DNA from: Stentor coeruleus
Lineage: Eukaryota; Ciliophora; Heterotrichea; Heterotrichida; Stentoridae
Direction of reading: 5' to 3'
Assembly: GCA_001970955.1 (NCBI GenBank)
Contig: MPUH01000118.1
Coordinates: 1 to 64,000 of the forward strand
Length of the DNA: 64,000 nucleotides
This document shows, piece after piece, positions 20,401-31,381 of the stretch. A model generated the notes under the pieces. The model had not been told where the DNA came from. It did not search any database and saw only the letters and a program-made list of their open reading frames with translations. The stretch's first letter is position 1; the number at the start of each line of letters is the position of its first letter. The translations under genes and the position numbers were made by a program.

Positions 20401-23400
20401 CCCTTCACTACCTTTTTTCGCTGACAAAACATTATCAAGTTCTGGGTTTATTGTTTCACCTATATTTTCTATAAGCACAGCTTTACCATAATTTATAGCA
20501 TTTATAAGTGTATTGGTCAGCCCATCACTATTTAGTCTAGTCACATCAAGTCTTTCTCCTTCCATTTTCTTAATCCACCCATTTGCTTGAACTTGTGGAT
20601 CTATCATTAAAGGCCATCTTGTTGATTGTTCTATAATAATAGCGTTATCTATAGAAAAACTATCATTTGGCAAATGTGCCATGGTCCATTCACGGATTTT
20701 CACAGGATCGCCCATAACTTTTTGTAGTGAAAACTCACTTGAACTTGGAATACCTTTTTCTTTTAATTGAGATACCCAGACATCAATGCAACTTGCTCTA
20801 TAAATCCCAGTAAAAACACCTAAATATGCTATAATTCCTGAACTTATCATTAGATCTCCGACTATGTTTTTGAATTTCTCTTTAAGATTTTCTTCTTCTT
20901 CAGCCCAACGAACTTTCTCATCTTTTAGTCCATCTATAAGTTTTTGAGCTCTTTCTAGTTTAATTCTACAAGTATCTGTTTCATTTTGAAGCTTTTTTTC
21001 TTTATCTACAGCTGCTTGATAATCAGCTTCTAGTTTTGCTACTAAATCCATAATGTTTTTGAGATTAGCCATTTTTTCTGCTAATAATTCTTCAGCATTT
21101 TGAAGTTTGGTTTGAGCTTCTGCTAAAGCTATTTGCCTTGGTCGGATTTCTTTCATAACTTTGTCGTATCTGTATATAGCTCTAACCCACATACTTAGTC
21201 CATAAGCTGCTAAAGAGGATCTTTTTATGGTTTCAGGTTTGAAGTCGTTGTGGTTGATGATTTTTTCTACACTGACGATGATGTTTGGGTCGATATTGTC
21301 TTTGTCGTAGTTTAAGAGTTCATCGAGGAGTTTTGGTTTGTTGAGGATATTCTTTTTAGCGGTTTCCCAGTAGTCAGGCTCTTTGCCGAAACCTGATTTT
21401 TTGGGGACCATGACCGGCTCGACAGCCATTAGTTTTCCAACTGCTTCCATGGTAAAAACCACACCAGGTGGAGGAGCTTTCATCGACTTAACTTCATCAA
21501 TCTGAGACTTGTCCAATTCCCTCAATGCTTTCTGTGCAGCCTGATACGCTGGCATAGCTTCCTCCAACCTATCTTCACATTCTTTCTTAATCCCCGCCGC
21601 TGACTCCCTTTCCTCCTTACAAATTGCTTCATCTTTCTCACACTGTACCCTAACAATCTGAGCTTCTTTCTGTTGTACCGTTAAATCCTTCATCATTTCC
21701 TTAGTTTCAGCTTGTGCTACAACAAGTTTTGGCTGTAATTCCTCAAGTTCCTTTTGCATAACCGCCACTTTGGATGAAGTATCCAATAATTTTTCTAATC
21801 CACCCGCATATCTTTGTCTTAGTTTTTTAACCTCAACACGTTTAGTATTAAGTAAATTCTTAAAAGTATATATAAGTTCCAAATAGCTTGTTGGGGTTAT
21901 ATAATAATATCTTCTAAGTTCTTGTTGATATTTTAAAGTTAATTGAGAAACACGTTCTTGCATATCAACACATATATCAACAAGACCTAATTTTATATTG
22001 ACTTCTACATCTAAATCATCAAGAAATTGTGTGGCAACAGATCTAAGAGCCTCTTCGGGCCATGGAAGGAACCAATCTATTGTACAACAATTTACTAAAG
22101 ATGGAAACATACGAAGACGTCTACGGAAATTTTCTCCGATTGGGGATAAACATAGGACTAGATGGAGATTTGAACGAGCTTTTTCTTTAAAATAAGCAAA
22201 GATTGCATCAGCTGAGCCACCTTTTTTGTTAGATTCAGCTTCAACTTGTAGAGTTTCTATAATATTCGTCATATCTTCTGTTTCGAAAAGATTTGGCACT
22301 TCACCATTGTTTAGTAGATTGTTTATATCTTCTAAAAATCCTTCATTTGACACTTGGGTGTCACTGAAAAGAAAAACTGTTGGGGTGTTTTCAAGGCCGG
22401 TTTTGAAAAACAGTGCTTTGATCCTGTCGCGCCAGTTGTCCATAGTGAAATTTTTGCTTATTTCCACTTCAAAAATTGTATATTCTGCTATAGATGTTGC
22501 TAAAAGGCTTAAAGATTTACGACCACTACCACCAACACCTAATAAAAGTACATTACCAGAAGGAAGTTGTAAAACTCTAATAATTTTAACTAAATGTTCA
22601 ATAGCCGCCATAAAAAGTACTAAATTCATTTTATTTGAAGATATTTGATTATAATATTCCAAAAACTCATTCATTTTATCTTTTAATAACATATGGTCAT
22701 GTAGTTCGCAATACAAATCTGGGATTTTGTTTTTCCCTTCTTCACGGCTGATCATTGGTATAAAACTCCCAAATAATAAAGGTGTTATTGTTACTATATC
22801 ATCCCAATCTCTTCTAAAAAATGTATTTATTGTATCTCTAAGTAAAGATTGGAAAAAATCCCTATCATGGGTATTAATAAGTCTGTCTTGAAACACCCTT
22901 AAACATTCATGTCCCCATAATTTTATCATAGAAACTTCATCTTTTATAGCAATTGGCACTGATCTTGTTACCCCTTGGAATACTTTTGATACATCTCTAA
23001 GGTTATAAATATAATGCATTTTAGCTGGAGTTGGGAGGAGTTCTTTACATATTTTATTGAAAATATTAATAGTTGCTTGGACCATACTGTCTTTCATACT
23101 TAAAATTGATTTAGCAAAAGGTTCGGATTGTTTTATGAAAAACCAGTCAACAATTGTGGAGAAAATATTTGTTAGTGAATCTTCACCAAAAGGTTCGACA
23201 TATATTTTAGTAAAATGCCGTAAATAACGCTGGGTTATATGATTACGACCACCACCAGGAGGACCCATACAAGCTACGAATTGAATGTTGATGAATTTTT
23301 TGAACTCTTTAGTTTCTAAGTCATACCAACCCTCATGATCCATCCACTGCCTCAATAATTCAATTGGTGGCTGGGCACCAAATTCTTCTTTCATAGGCAT

Positions 23401-26400
23401 ATTGACGTCATCAACAAATATAATCATTTTCTTATTGTTTTTTGGCACATATACAAATCTTGTTTTTTTATCCATTTCCCCTTCCATTATCAATTGGATT
23501 TTATTAGCTGAGGTCTGAGCTGAAAATGCCATGAATAAATTACTCCAGGTTTCATTGTTGAATTGGGTTTTAAGTTTATCAAGTACACAAACTGTTTTAC
23601 CTGTACCTGTTGGTCCACAGAATAATAAATGTTTTCCGGATATAGAAATAAAGCTCATTAAATAACTGACTCTAATGTTATCTTTTGTAGGAACGATGAT
23701 TTCATGAAATTCAGCGTTTTTGTCTGGAACATATGCACTTGGTAAAGTATTTACCCAGGACAACCAAGCATAAGCATCTTTTTTCTTGGTATATACAATA
23801 TCGAAATACTCACCGGGGAGCTTGAAATCATGTCTTTTTGGTTCCCAAGTATCGGGAGTATCAAGAAGTTTGAATATGAATTTTACGTCATCGCCTTCAA
23901 GAAGCTTTTTTAAGAATTCAGTGAATTTTGATCTTGTAGACTCATCTGTTACCCCACCAAAACCCCAGATTACACTGAAAAGCATTATGTTTGATAGTTG
24001 TTCATCAATATCTTTAGGTAATTGAAATTCCTTTGGTTCACTTTTAACAGGTGACTCGTCTTCAACTTTAATCATTTGTTTGTACTCATCCATAAAACAG
24101 TCAAAAATGTTTAATGTGCTAGCGACCATTTCAAGCTCGGTTACTGGGACGGATAATTTGCATTTTTTCCTTACATATTCGGCTATTGGGTATATCATCC
24201 AAGTGAGGAAGGTTTTTATTAGCTCGCCTTGGGCTGAACGAAGGAAATAAGGTAGACTTTCAATGTATGAGTCTATAAGAACATGCCATCCAAGTCTATG
24301 CGGTTCTAAAAACACCATACCACACCTTGATACAGTAGCAGGTGAAGCCACTTTCAAATCTTCAACCTCAAACATCATCGTCATTCCTTCAGTCAACTTA
24401 ATAACCTCTCCTGAAGGCATACAAAGCATTTTATTATCATCAAGCACAGTATTCATATTTTCAATCCATTTAGAATCAACAGGGCCATCAAAAACAACCC
24501 ATTTTTTTTCAGGACCTTTTTCTGCAGTAAAATGCCTAAAACTTAAAGAAATAACTCCATCATACCATTGATGACTTTCTGCTATAAACCTTCCATATAA
24601 TTGAAATAAAGTTATAGACTTAGGATTCAAAGTAATTTTCAAGGTTTTAGTAAATTCAGGGTTATCTTTTATACTACTCAAAGCTTTTTGTAATGTACTA
24701 ATAACTTTAGTTTTCCCAGAATAAGTTTGCCCAACAAGCATAAGCCCATGTCTTACACATATAGTTTCATATAATTGAATGCATTTATTTTTATACTCTT
24801 CTGTAGCTTGTAACCCTAATTCACTACAAGCATTTTCTATAGAAACTAAAAGTATCCCATAATCAATTGCAGGCAATGTAACTCCAGGGAACAAATCAGA
24901 TGTGATACCTCTAAAAAGTGGAATATCATTTGAAGTGAATTTCGGTAAGTTGACATCATTTAAAGCTCTTAAAGCTAAAATATCTTCATCATCATTAGGA
25001 TATTTCATTTTCAAATTCCCACAAGCTGTTAAAATAGCTTTAACCGCTCTCATACCAAAATCATAATGGTCTTGAGTTGATAATTGTTCTGAACTAAGTT
25101 TAAGACTTGCAACAACTTTTGTGGCGATACTTCGAGCATTCTCAAATCCATATGAAAAAAGAGAAATTTCACTAATAAGAGCATAATCAGGAACCATCAT
25201 AGCACAGCTTCTAAAAAGAGCTTTTAAGTTATCTGGAAGTTCAGACCTACCAGCATAACCTGGATTCATAGTAATATTTATAGCACATGAAGGGACTAAA
25301 GATAATTGGGTGCCTTCAAAAGTAAAAACTCTTTTATGATGTCTGATAGCTTGTTGGATTTCTAATACTTGCATTGCAATGACTGATAACACAGCAGGTT
25401 CAATACGATTGAATTCATCAAAACAGCACCATGAGCCACTTGAAGCTAAACCTTTAAAGAATTTAGCCATAGCAGTATAATCAAGAGTATCTGAGCAGTT
25501 GAAAACAACACATTTTACAGCAACAGCTTTAGCTAAATCTTTGACTGACTCAGTTTTACCAGTCCCAGCAGGACCTTCAGGAGCACCTCCATAATACAAG
25601 TTATAAGCACCAATAAGAGTTCTATAACAACGATCGGTAAGTGGGGTTATAACTAGTCTTGGGGTATTTCCTAAATACTCAAAGCCGAATTTTATTGAAG
25701 AATTTACCATTTTTACTGATATATCAGTTGCCCCTTCCCAGTAATATCTGAGTTGAGCAATCCAATCAAATTGTGTTACATTGCCAATACGTTTTTCTTT
25801 TAAGTCACTGACAATATCTCTAGCATGAACATCTATAGTAATCAGAGCTGATAAAGTTTTTCTTGTAAGTGATTCAAGTTTCTGTCTTACAAGCATAACA
25901 ACACCAAGGATTTGTTTTGATAAGACTTCTTCATAATCTTTTAGTCTAGAATTCCTTATAGCAGTATCAACACCTTGTGTCCACATAATCTGACTTACAG
26001 TTAAAATCACCATTGAAGGCCAGTTTCGTACCCAGCTAGTCCTTTCTGCATTTTGATAATCAGTAAAACTCTTTTTCATTATGTCTTGGATTGTCCTATA
26101 CATAAACTTTTCTATATCCCCCATCCAATACTCAACATTACCTTTACGATCCCCTTCATTAACACTAATTTTGTTGATAAACTGTATTTTCTCTTTTTCT
26201 GGGGAAATCATATGTGTAACTTCTAGATTTTCAGTAAACTCAACACGGTCTATAGCTTCAAAACATTTGTTTAAATGAGGTTGAACTTTTAATGGGTCTT
26301 TTGTCTGAGACAATATATCAAGTAAATCTTCATCAGATAAGAAAAAGAATCTTGGGAATGCTAAACGTTTTGTTTCAAGGTACTGATGCATGCTTTTTTG

Positions 26401-29400
26401 TATTACTTCCAATAATTTATTAGCTTCCTTAAATGCTGTTAATGTTGTACCATCAGGAGAAATACTTTCTAATAACGCTGGGTCTTTATTTGTGCTTTCC
26501 ATAGTATTTTTCCATATAGTATCTACTTGTCTAAATTGCCTATACTCATTGGACATACGTTTTTGTATATCATCAGATGAGAAAATAGGCTCAAGATTCA
26601 TCCAAACTGTCTGACAAGACATCCACTGCTCTAAAGTTTCCTGTATATTAGAAATCCTATACTCCCAGTCCTTACATTGTTTTTCTATAGGTTTAGCATA
26701 AGGCGATGTTTTCATTGCTTGAACATTTACTATCTGTTCATCCAATATAACTTGTATTTCCTCAACTGTTTTTATTAAAAATGTGTCTTTATAAGCCAAA
26801 ACTTCTAATATCTGTGACTCAGCTTCTCTTTTCATTTCCTCAAGTTTCTTTTTCAGCTTAAACTCCCTCTGAGCCTTATAAGACACTTCTTCTATTTCTG
26901 TTATAAACTTTTTCATACCTTTTTCTATAAGCGATGATACTGTTTCTATTTTAGGTAAGAAAGGTTCTGTACATTCGGCTATAACTTCAAGTCTATGCCA
27001 ATGATCTTCATTCCATGCTTCATTTGCTATAGATTTTATAAGAGGAATATTTTCTTGGAAACCTAATAAATGTTCTTTTAAATGATTTATAACATTTATT
27101 GCCTCAGGGCTTTTTTCCAATAGTTTCTTGTTTAGCATAAAACATTCTCTAAGCCATTTATCAACACTTGATGCTACCTCATTAGCATTAAGCTCATAGA
27201 TTTTCTTTTCAATCATCCAAATCTGCATTCCATACCTAAAATCATTAGCATTGCTCCATAGTTTATTAAATGGTTCAAATTCATCTATCATATTCTGTAG
27301 TTCGGTTTTATCTGATAAATTCAGTTCAAAAAGTGTTTCTCTTTGATTAAAAGATACCATCTGGTCCATGGCAATTTTTAAGTCAGACTCAAGTTTTTTA
27401 ACTTGTTCAATGTTGTGACTGGTTTCTTCATAATCAGCAAATTGTTGGATTGTTTCAAGATCTCTATGTAATTGGAAGATTTCTTTATACCATTTATCTT
27501 TTTCTTTTTCAAGTTTTTCTCTGAATTTCTCTTCTTCAACTTCAAGTCTATTAAGCCCTTCTTTAGTACTAATATTAATAGCTGTAGGTAGATTTTTACA
27601 CATCCATAATTGTATACTCACATCTTCATTTAACTGAAATTGATAATCTTCTAATATTAAAGTATGTTGAATGACACTATCTTCTTGTTTTTGTAGTTCA
27701 GCTTTGCGGTTTTTGATATTTTTAGCAAATTGTTTAAGTTCGAAAAGTTCTCCTTCATTTGTTGGAAGGGTAGTCACACGTTTTTCTATGAAACTGTATG
27801 AGCTATGAATATCAGCTATTTCTTCAGCACAGAATTTTGCTATAGCGTCTAGGTAGGTTTGTAAAGCTTTATCGATTTTCTTGTTTAAACTGGTTTTAAA
27901 TTTATCGCATTGGACTTGGAAAAGCTCGAAATTTACTTCTAAAGTTGAGAACTTCACAGCTTTTTCTTTAGCTTCTTTGAGTTTTACAAGTTCATTTCTA
28001 AGCTTATCAGTAGATGGTTTTCCTGACATAAGTTTGCTTATATGTTCTTTAGCGTTAAGTTTTCCAATCCACTCAAATTCTTTATATTTTTCTAACAGTT
28101 GTGATGGTCCTTCCATATATCTATTAAAAAGTTCATTAATTTCATTTTTCGCAGTGACAACCCAAGGATTCTCATCAGTAAGTTCATAAACAGGGATTTT
28201 TGGCATGTTCATAAACGGGACCAAATCACTTTCAAGGCTTATAATTTTATTAGTCGCTTCAACAATCCAATCAATACATTCCAATAAGAACTTATGTGTT
28301 TGGAAAAGTGAAGGTTTAAAATCAATTGTCCCAATCTCAACTTCTTCAGTTTCTTGATCTTTTTTATGTCTAGACCCTTCTTCAAGATTCAATTGTAAAA
28401 CTATTAAAGGTTTAGGTTTCCACATATACCCTCCATCTTTTCTAACGAATTTCTTTAAAAACTCAACCCAATCTCTAATGCTTTGATAAGCGAAATTTCT
28501 CATATGTGTATTCATAATTAAATCCATTCTTCTAAGTACTGAATGTAAAGAATGTAAAGAGGATTTCATATACTCATCGCTATCCACAGCGAAAAAGTTG
28601 AACTTTTCAGCCATTTTGTCTTGAGTTTCGCTAATCATAAACTCGCGCCAATGGATGAAAATATGCTGGCGGATAACTTGATGATGGTTTCTTTGAGTTG
28701 TATATAAAGCTCGAAGTTCCATAGGCATAGGGAGATTTACTGTATCTAAAAATCTATGTTCTTGGAAACTAAAACACTTAGCCGCCATGATTTTATTCAC
28801 CTGGACTATCTCATTCACCTTATACCAATGAACTTCTTCTAATTGTTTCCTAGTCGGTTTATATGTATGAGGAGGAATTCTTACAGTTCCATATTCCGGG
28901 ACATATTTCGAGTCTCTTTTAATCTTAACTTTCTTAACAATAAACTCAGGGTCATTTTTCTGGTCTTGCATTCTTAATAGTATCACACATTTCTTCATTG
29001 CCCGTACATATTCTTCATCTACAATCACTAAAAGATGCTTTAATATTTCTTTATACCTCTCTGAGTTTTTAACATTAACTGTTGCCTTCTGCATTATTTT
29101 GTTCTTTATAGACTTCTGAAGCTGAGATACAGTACTTGCAGGAACGTTATCGACAATGTCTAAAAAACGGGATTCAGCATCAAAGTTTGATTGAAGTTCT
29201 CTAGCTTGAGTAACACGTTTTTCAAAGAGTTTTGAGTCTTCATGAAGGAACATTAAAGCTAGTCTTTGAACTTTTTTCTCAATACCATTCTCGCAGATTC
29301 TTACGTGAAATTTTTTTTCAATATGGTTATAACTTAACACATCAACAAGTTCCCAATTGTAGGTACTTGATTCATAGACTGGGGATTTTGCATGAGGGCC

Positions 29401-29943
29401 GTCTTTGTTTTTATAAAAAGCGATCCAGTCTTCGGGAAGTTTTTCTTCAATCCAGCAGTCAAATTTCGAGATGTCTCTGGTTGATTTTAAGTTGGGGAAT
29501 TCAAAACTCGCATATTCCTTATGGAGGATGTCACGGGTTCTTTCAATATTGAAACCTGGAGGCTCTTCGGGTATAGGGTCGTTAAGTTCTTTTTGGTCCA
29601 GTCGGAAACTTACTTCGTTTTCTCGGGTCGGGATAATTTTTCCATGCATTTTTACAGCATGAGAGTGGCGGGCAGGCATACCTTTAGCAGCATCTAATGT
29701 CATTTTTGCTTTTATTTCAGAAATCCATGGGTTCGACACATTTACTGCTAGTTCCTTCTCGCTTTCAATTGGCGGAAGAACTTCACTGGATTCTTGCCTT
29801 TGGGGAAATGGGTTCTGTAGCTCTTTTGGCTTGTTCATTGTCTTGAAATCTGGGATATTTAGCATTACTAACGGCCCATATGGCCTGCGCTTGCCACCTT
29901 CATTACCTTTAGAATCGCGGCTTTTCGCTCTAACCGATTTCAT
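17491..29943 (-). CDS. Axonemal inner-arm dynein heavy chain, 4150 aa
   Basis: A 12.45-kb single exon, full length for the single-headed inner-arm group (DNAH1/3/6/7/12, about 4000-4300). The N-terminal tail and linker take the first 1400 residues. P-loops: AAA1 GPAGTGKTES near 1457, followed by WCCFDEFNRI (Walker B); AAA2 GQTYSGKTK near 1737; AAA3 GPTGTGKTV near 2109; AAA4 GVGGSGRKSL near 2468. The stalk coiled coil and microtubule-binding tip follow (about 2730-3050, with KAPPPGVVFTMEAVGKLM leading in), then AAA5/6 and the C-terminal domain with VHGLFLDGARWD and LSTTGHSTNF. It drives outer-doublet sliding in cilia by ATP hydrolysis at AAA1. The C-terminal sequence is closest to DNAH3/7-type chains, but exact orthology needs a tree. 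All tryptophans I checked are TGG, which supports the standard code. No intron was found. Confidence 0.97.
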   Translation of the reverse strand: MKSVRAKSRDSKGNEGGKRRPYGPLVMLNIPDFKTMNKPKELQNPFPQRQESSEVLPPIESEKELAVNVSNPWISEIKAKMTLDAAKGMPARHSHAVKMHGKIIPTRENEVSFRLDQKELNDPIPEEPPGFNIERTRDILHKEYASFEFPNLKSTRDISKFDCWIEEKLPEDWIAFYKNKDGPHAKSPVYESSTYNWELVDVLSYNHIEKKFHVRICENGIEKKVQRLALMFLHEDSKLFEKRVTQARELQSNFDAESRFLDIVDNVPASTVSQLQKSIKNKIMQKATVNVKNSERYKEILKHLLVIVDEEYVRAMKKCVILLRMQDQKNDPEFIVKKVKIKRDSKYVPEYGTVRIPPHTYKPTRKQLEEVHWYKVNEIVQVNKIMAAKCFSFQEHRFLDTVNLPMPMELRALYTTQRNHHQVIRQHIFIHWREFMISETQDKMAEKFNFFAVDSDEYMKSSLHSLHSVLRRMDLIMNTHMRNFAYQSIRDWVEFLKKFVRKDGGYMWKPKPLIVLQLNLEEGSRHKKDQETEEVEIGTIDFKPSLFQTHKFLLECIDWIVEATNKIISLESDLVPFMNMPKIPVYELTDENPWVVTAKNEINELFNRYMEGPSQLLEKYKEFEWIGKLNAKEHISKLMSGKPSTDKLRNELVKLKEAKEKAVKFSTLEVNFELFQVQCDKFKTSLNKKIDKALQTYLDAIAKFCAEEIADIHSSYSFIEKRVTTLPTNEGELFELKQFAKNIKNRKAELQKQEDSVIQHTLILEDYQFQLNEDVSIQLWMCKNLPTAINISTKEGLNRLEVEEEKFREKLEKEKDKWYKEIFQLHRDLETIQQFADYEETSHNIEQVKKLESDLKIAMDQMVSFNQRETLFELNLSDKTELQNMIDEFEPFNKLWSNANDFRYGMQIWMIEKKIYELNANEVASSVDKWLRECFMLNKKLLEKSPEAINVINHLKEHLLGFQENIPLIKSIANEAWNEDHWHRLEVIAECTEPFLPKIETVSSLIEKGMKKFITEIEEVSYKAQREFKLKKKLEEMKREAESQILEVLAYKDTFLIKTVEEIQVILDEQIVNVQAMKTSPYAKPIEKQCKDWEYRISNIQETLEQWMSCQTVWMNLEPIFSSDDIQKRMSNEYRQFRQVDTIWKNTMESTNKDPALLESISPDGTTLTAFKEANKLLEVIQKSMHQYLETKRLAFPRFFFLSDEDLLDILSQTKDPLKVQPHLNKCFEAIDRVEFTENLEVTHMISPEKEKIQFINKISVNEGDRKGNVEYWMGDIEKFMYRTIQDIMKKSFTDYQNAERTSWVRNWPSMVILTVSQIMWTQGVDTAIRNSRLKDYEEVLSKQILGVVMLVRQKLESLTRKTLSALITIDVHARDIVSDLKEKRIGNVTQFDWIAQLRYYWEGATDISVKMVNSSIKFGFEYLGNTPRLVITPLTDRCYRTLIGAYNLYYGGAPEGPAGTGKTESVKDLAKAVAVKCVVFNCSDTLDYTAMAKFFKGLASSGSWCCFDEFNRIEPAVLSVIAMQVLEIQQAIRHHKRVFTFEGTQLSLVPSCAINITMNPGYAGRSELPDNLKALFRSCAMMVPDYALISEISLFSYGFENARSIATKVVASLKLSSEQLSTQDHYDFGMRAVKAILTACGNLKMKYPNDDEDILALRALNDVNLPKFTSNDIPLFRGITSDLFPGVTLPAIDYGILLVSIENACSELGLQATEEYKNKCIQLYETICVRHGLMLVGQTYSGKTKVISTLQKALSSIKDNPEFTKTLKITLNPKSITLFQLYGRFIAESHQWYDGVISLSFRHFTAEKGPEKKWVVFDGPVDSKWIENMNTVLDDNKMLCMPSGEVIKLTEGMTMMFEVEDLKVASPATVSRCGMVFLEPHRLGWHVLIDSYIESLPYFLRSAQGELIKTFLTWMIYPIAEYVRKKCKLSVPVTELEMVASTLNIFDCFMDEYKQMIKVEDESPVKSEPKEFQLPKDIDEQLSNIMLFSVIWGFGGVTDESTRSKFTEFLKKLLEGDDVKFIFKLLDTPDTWEPKRHDFKLPGEYFDIVYTKKKDAYAWLSWVNTLPSAYVPDKNAEFHEIIVPTKDNIRVSYLMSFISISGKHLLFCGPTGTGKTVCVLDKLKTQFNNETWSNLFMAFSAQTSANKIQLIMEGEMDKKTRFVYVPKNNKKMIIFVDDVNMPMKEEFGAQPPIELLRQWMDHEGWYDLETKEFKKFINIQFVACMGPPGGGRNHITQRYLRHFTKIYVEPFGEDSLTNIFSTIVDWFFIKQSEPFAKSILSMKDSMVQATINIFNKICKELLPTPAKMHYIYNLRDVSKVFQGVTRSVPIAIKDEVSMIKLWGHECLRVFQDRLINTHDRDFFQSLLRDTINTFFRRDWDDIVTITPLLFGSFIPMISREEGKNKIPDLYCELHDHMLLKDKMNEFLEYYNQISSNKMNLVLFMAAIEHLVKIIRVLQLPSGNVLLLGVGGSGRKSLSLLATSIAEYTIFEVEISKNFTMDNWRDRIKALFFKTGLENTPTVFLFSDTQVSNEGFLEDINNLLNNGEVPNLFETEDMTNIIETLQVEAESNKKGGSADAIFAYFKEKARSNLHLVLCLSPIGENFRRRLRMFPSLVNCCTIDWFLPWPEEALRSVATQFLDDLDVEVNIKLGLVDICVDMQERVSQLTLKYQQELRRYYYITPTSYLELIYTFKNLLNTKRVEVKKLRQRYAGGLEKLLDTSSKVAVMQKELEELQPKLVVAQAETKEMMKDLTVQQKEAQIVRVQCEKDEAICKEERESAAGIKKECEDRLEEAMPAYQAAQKALRELDKSQIDEVKSMKAPPPGVVFTMEAVGKLMAVEPVMVPKKSGFGKEPDYWETAKKNILNKPKLLDELLNYDKDNIDPNIIVSVEKIINHNDFKPETIKRSSLAAYGLSMWVRAIYRYDKVMKEIRPRQIALAEAQTKLQNAEELLAEKMANLKNIMDLVAKLEADYQAAVDKEKKLQNETDTCRIKLERAQKLIDGLKDEKVRWAEEEENLKEKFKNIVGDLMISSGIIAYLGVFTGIYRASCIDVWVSQLKEKGIPSSSEFSLQKVMGDPVKIREWTMAHLPNDSFSIDNAIIIEQSTRWPLMIDPQVQANGWIKKMEGERLDVTRLNSDGLTNTLINAINYGKAVLIENIGETINPELDNVLSAKKGSEGVVKIGEKAAEMSRDFKLFMTTKLPRPHYSPEICVRVVMLNFMTTEEGLLDQMLALTVNSEAPHIEASRQKCIQDSARFKKEIKRLEDSILSLVSNAEGDILEDETLIDFLSQSKETSKEIHQQLEKQEIIQKNINETRKNYRPVANRVSQLFFCCADLCIIESMYQYSLEWYERIYLQAITEAEKTSSLQERVKNLNSTFTLLLYQNVCRSLYEKDKLLFSLTLAIKIMTGEARINPAELRFLMAGGTKTSITHPNPTQKGERMWLENKDWASILELSEFEAFNNFHKNFTHNVNEWKAVWEAANPESIPWPGDVKSKLTTFQQIIVLRIIRPDKVIPAIEKLIKDELGPEFISPPPFNLELSFKDSGPTIPIIFILSPGVDPIVEIEKLANSMGVRNKMTALSLGDKQGPIAEAALERAVGEGGWVVLQNCHLAGSWITVLERKVDEIIPEETNDDFRLWLTSMPAETFPVSILQSGIKITNEPPKGLKKNLIRSYYSYEMAAFEDCVKLKEFKRLVYGLSFFHALIQERRKFGALGWNIPYEFSMSDLSISFYQLRMFLNEYEAIPWDALKYMVAEANYGGRVTDIWDRRTINIILADFYTSEVLRDSYRINDCSAYEIPPEGTIGSYISYIEERLPHHDMTEVFGLHDNASITSAINESFLLLSTCLSLLPRTAGATDKTPEQIMTEIAVGIFKKMPTLFDLEECTKNYPMRYEESMNTVLIQELIRFNRLLQVVRVSTVQLKEAVAGLVTMSADLEKVGNSLFDNRVPEMWMNVAYPSLKPLAQWVDDFITRLNFMQDWINNGAPQVFWISGFYFTQSFLTGTMQNYARKYKIPIDTLTFDFEVLPESESKDVIMSAPSDGCYVHGLFLDGARWDDNIKCLNEPLPKILYCTVPVIWLKPCKISEKPKRHCYECPVYKTSRRAGTLSTTGHSTNFVLTILLNIQKQHTESHWIKRGAALLTQLDY

Positions 29944-30610
29944 TATAATATCACCTCCATTAATTATCCTAAATAACTCTTAAGTATAAGAATATTTTCG
30001 TGTAGAATTTGGTTTTGTGTATTGATTAGATTAGAAAGTTTATTGGATGGAAGTAAAAAATATATACTTAAAAGTAATACTTTGGAGTTAAAGGCTTGGA
30101 AAAAGATTTTAATATGGTGAGGATAATAGAATTATCTTGAAATAGATAAGTATTGATTTTATTTTTTAAGTCTTTTGGGGGACTTTAAGGGTTTGGATTT
30201 GTCCAATTTTTTTGTGATAGAATTGATGTGGGCTTTAGAAAGAGTTTTTTGTATTGTGGGAATATTTTAGGATTAGGCTAGTTTAGGGATGGAAAAGATA
30301 ATTTTAAATGAAGATGCAGTTGCAGGGTTTAAGAAATATTTTTTTAATTGGGCATTTTATTGATTTTAGAACTGTTTTTGGTTAATAAAACAAAAATTAA
30401 TTCTGAATAGATGTGCTAAGACTGGGTTAAATTTATTATATTTTAAATATATATCGTTGAATTATTATTTATTATTAATTATTTTACAAGGAAATAATAG
30501 TTTATAGTAAAAAACCAAATCTGAAATCTTAATATAAAAAACCACCACAAACTATGAAAATTTAAACTTCAAATCTAATACTTCTATTTCTTATATTAAA
30601 AATCTATATC
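29944..30610. other. Intergenic, dynein 5' flank
   Basis: The first 500 bp are G-rich and C-poor on the plus strand (C-rich in the dynein sense direction). The last 100 bp turn C-rich, downstream of the four-TM gene. No gene, TATA-like box or repeat that I can defend. Confidence 0.5.
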
Positions 30611-31381
30611 TCAACCTTTCATTTGAGTAGCATTATTAATATCCTCATCTCTATTAGTATCCATTCTGACTTCATGAAGAATTTTGCTTCTTAAAATGCA
30701 AGTGACCAAAAAAAATGGAATCATAACAAAAGGAAGAAACAATAGCACAAAAAGGCCAAGTTTCGGACCATCCTTTGCACAAATCTTAGGTGCTTTTTCT
30801 CCATCAGTTATATCAGAGCAATCATCTTGAAATTGTCCTTGCGATATTGTAATCCAAGCTATAATCGCTATAATATGAGATATCCACATACACCCGGCAA
30901 CTATGAAACTAGCAATAAAATAGAATTTCCTGTATATGAATAAAATAAGCAAAAGAATGATAATAGTAATACACATTAGCGCAGTTACTTCAAAGACTAT
31001 AAATATTCCTGCACTCATCCAAAGGTTCTTAAACATTTTACACCATGAATGATAAAGGTTCCAAGTAAAAATTGGGGTGTATTTTTCATCAAGCACATCT
31101 TTAACAAAGCAAGCTCCGCCGTAGATTTTTTGATAAGTCTGACCTTCTACATCTAATGGTGATGTTGGATCGGCAATATTAGGAATTTTGCTCAAACCGT
31201 CTTTGACTCTAATTAGTGAGCCTTTGAATTTGAATAAATCTAAATTTTCTGGCTTTAGTTCAACCCATGCACTTGTGCTTAAAGTTCCAACCATCACAGA
31301 GATAAGAAATACGTACAAGACAATAAAAATTATCCACCAAACTCTATGGTCGAGTTTGAGTATTTTTGGATTTTCTACCAT
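30611..31381 (-). CDS. Four-pass membrane protein, 256 aa
   Basis: Not recognised. One exon; the stop is TGA, one of only two TGA stops in the window. Four hydrophobic helices are clear: about 14-36 (VWWIIFIVLYVFLISVMVG), 120-148, 150-178 and 205-232 (LGLFVLLFLPFVMIPFFLV). The large loop between helix 1 and 2 (about 80 residues) contains Cys in GGACFVKD and WCKMF and is probably extracytosolic; a second short loop carries two Cys (DDCSDI, KICAKDG). The layout of four TMs with a large Cys-bearing first loop is like the claudin/PMP22/tetraspan superfamily, but no family motif is visible. The C-terminus (RMDTNRDEDINNATQ) is polar and probably cytosolic. Confidence 0.75.
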   Translation of the reverse strand: MVENPKILKLDHRVWWIIFIVLYVFLISVMVGTLSTSAWVELKPENLDLFKFKGSLIRVKDGLSKIPNIADPTSPLDVEGQTYQKIYGGACFVKDVLDEKYTPIFTWNLYHSWCKMFKNLWMSAGIFIVFEVTALMCITIIILLLILFIYRKFYFIASFIVAGCMWISHIIAIIAWITISQGQFQDDCSDITDGEKAPKICAKDGPKLGLFVLLFLPFVMIPFFLVTCILRSKILHEVRMDTNRDEDINNATQMKG